From the NCBI RefSeq assembly GCF_027563465.1, contig NZ_JAPFQA010000019.1:29415-93414 (forward strand): a DNA stretch of 64,000 bases, written 5' to 3'. The stretch comes from Mesorhizobium qingshengii. GTDB lineage: Bacteria; Pseudomonadota; Alphaproteobacteria; Rhizobiales; Rhizobiaceae. Below, piece by piece: positions 63,369 through 64,000 of this stretch. The notes beneath the pieces were generated by a model. It saw only the letters and a list, made by a program, of their open reading frames with translations. It was not told the origin of the DNA and did not search any database. A program made the translations under genes and the position numbers. Each line of letters starts with the position of its first letter. Within the stretch, counting starts at the first letter, position 1.

Positions 63369-64000
63369 ATGGCCACGACCGATACCAACGTATCCGCAGC
63401 GACGCTTCCAGTCGCCACCGGCAACAAGCTGCGCCTCGGATCACTCGTGGCACTCGTGATCGGCTCGATGGTCGGCTCCGGGGTGTTCAGCCTGCCGCAG
63501 AACATGGCCGCCGGCGCCGGGCCTCTTGCCATCCTGATCGGCTGGGCCATCACCGCCGTCGGCATGCTGGCGCTGGTCTTCGTCTATCAATCGCTTGCCA
63601 CGCGCAAGCCCGAACTCGACGCCGGGCCCTATGCTTACGCCAAGGCCGGCTTCGGTCCTTTCATCGGCTTCAACAGCGCCTGGGGCTACTGGATCAGTGC
63701 ATGGGTTGGCAACGTCTCCTACGCCGTGATCGTATTCAGCGCCCTGTCTTATTTCTTTCCGGCCTTCGGTGATGGAAATACCTGGCAGGCAGTGCTCGGC
63801 GCATCGATCCTGCTGTGGCTGATCCACGTCCTGGTTCTCGCCGGCATCCGGCAGGCGGCGGTCGTGAACCTCATCGTCACGGTGGCAAAGATCGCTCCGA
63901 TCGTCCTGTTCGTCGGGGTTGTTGCCGTCGCCTTCAAACTGCAGGTCTGGTCGCTCGACTTCACCGGTCTGGGCAACGCCAGTCTCGGCTCGATCACCGC
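63369..64000 (+). CDS. Basic amino acid/polyamine antiporter (APC family), 3'-truncated by window edge
   Basis: The open frame starts at ATG 63369 (GGGAGAA upstream) and runs off the window, giving about 210 residues. LGSLVALVIGSMVGSGVFSLP is the first helix of APC antiporters, and DAGPYAYAKAGFGPFIGFNSAWGYW matches arginine/ornithine-type exchangers (ArcD, YdgI-like). Members swap arginine for ornithine, or lysine for cadaverine. In bacteria with an arginine deiminase pathway this gene leads an arcABC operon active under low oxygen, which fits the FixK-type box upstream; the rest lies outside the window. Confidence 0.82.
   Translation, partial: MATTDTNVSAATLPVATGNKLRLGSLVALVIGSMVGSGVFSLPQNMAAGAGPLAILIGWAITAVGMLALVFVYQSLATRKPELDAGPYAYAKAGFGPFIGFNSAWGYWISAWVGNVSYAVIVFSALSYFFPAFGDGNTWQAVLGASILLWLIHVLVLAGIRQAAVVNLIVTVAKIAPIVLFVGVVAVAFKLQVWSLDFTGLGNASLGSIT

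Noticed and set aside
1..64000. CRISPR arrays, tRNA or rRNA genes, replication origin
   Set aside because: I read the intergenic stretches for spaced direct repeats, cloverleaf-like and rRNA-like sequences and saw none; a tRNAscan or Infernal run would be decisive.

Overview
The window looks like an accessory or stress-response region of an alphaproteobacterium, most likely a Rhizobiales member close to Mesorhizobium. This rests on high G+C, the gene families present (DUF305/DUF5676 copper operon, CBS-BON protein, phosphoketolase-acetate kinase pair, cyclic-glucan-type glucoamylase) and repeated FixK/FNR-type operators (TTGA-N6-TCAA). I see no rRNA, tRNA, CRISPR array or replication origin. 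Many short gene remnants and IS481-type fragments suggest a region of frequent gene gain and decay.

Layout. 1-5.3 kb is a copper-efflux block on the minus strand (copA P-type ATPase, cueR, multicopper oxidase, then a YqaA-like membrane protein cut by the window edge). A copZ-like chaperone lies on the plus strand, and two CueR-type 19-bp-spacer promoters sit back to back between copA and copZ. 5.3-8.4 kb holds a broken DUF4396 gene, a DUF1624 acetyltransferase-like membrane protein, a cold-shock protein and a DUF922 protein. 8.7-13.6 kb is the operon [ATP-grasp-like gene]-ackA-xfp (minus strand). 13.9-20.1 kb is a second copper operon (Cys-rich exported protein, DUF305, DUF5676, membrane protein, multicopper oxidase, P1B-ATPase with a CPD motif), preceded by a FixK-type box. 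20.5-24.4 kb is a coupled trio: beta-CASP nuclease, AMP-phosphorylase-type enzyme and PRPP synthetase. 24.4-28.9 kb has a stand-alone ChrB N-domain protein, an MFS transporter, a PAP2 phosphatase and a DedA-PAP2-LssY fusion. 29.1-34.0 kb is an HlyD-RbbA-YhhJ-type ABC exporter. 35-42.7 kb has a cytochrome c, an archaeal-type methionine adenosyltransferase between IS481 remnants, a glucoamylase-family protein, a CBS-BON protein, a DUF6629 protein and a cardiolipin synthase. 43-47.4 kb mixes a BI-1/YccA protein, a PRC-barrel protein and frameshifted or truncated genes. 47.4-57.8 kb is a minus-strand envelope and quality-control block (UbiB kinase, YVTN beta-propeller, YtkA-like protein, FtsH, isoprenylcysteine-methyltransferase-like protein, DUF2933, Cys/His-rich peptide, Cfa, Cys-rich exported protein). 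58.8-62.1 kb carries an epimerase, a fusion of a heavy-metal-binding domain, SPW repeats and VKOR, and a cytochrome c. The window ends with a flavin-binding PNPOx-like protein and the start of an amino-acid antiporter.

How it may work together. Eight TTGA-N6-TCAA boxes stand in front of genes or gene remnants. Three of them (CBS-BON, BI-1/YccA, small membrane protein at 57.6 kb) have a good -10 match at exactly the class II FNR spacing. I infer a low-oxygen regulon joined to copper handling and membrane maintenance. The nuclease/phosphorylase/PRPP trio and the phosphoketolase/acetate kinase pair could together route nucleotide pentoses to acetyl-phosphate and ATP. That link is a hypothesis, not something the sequence proves.
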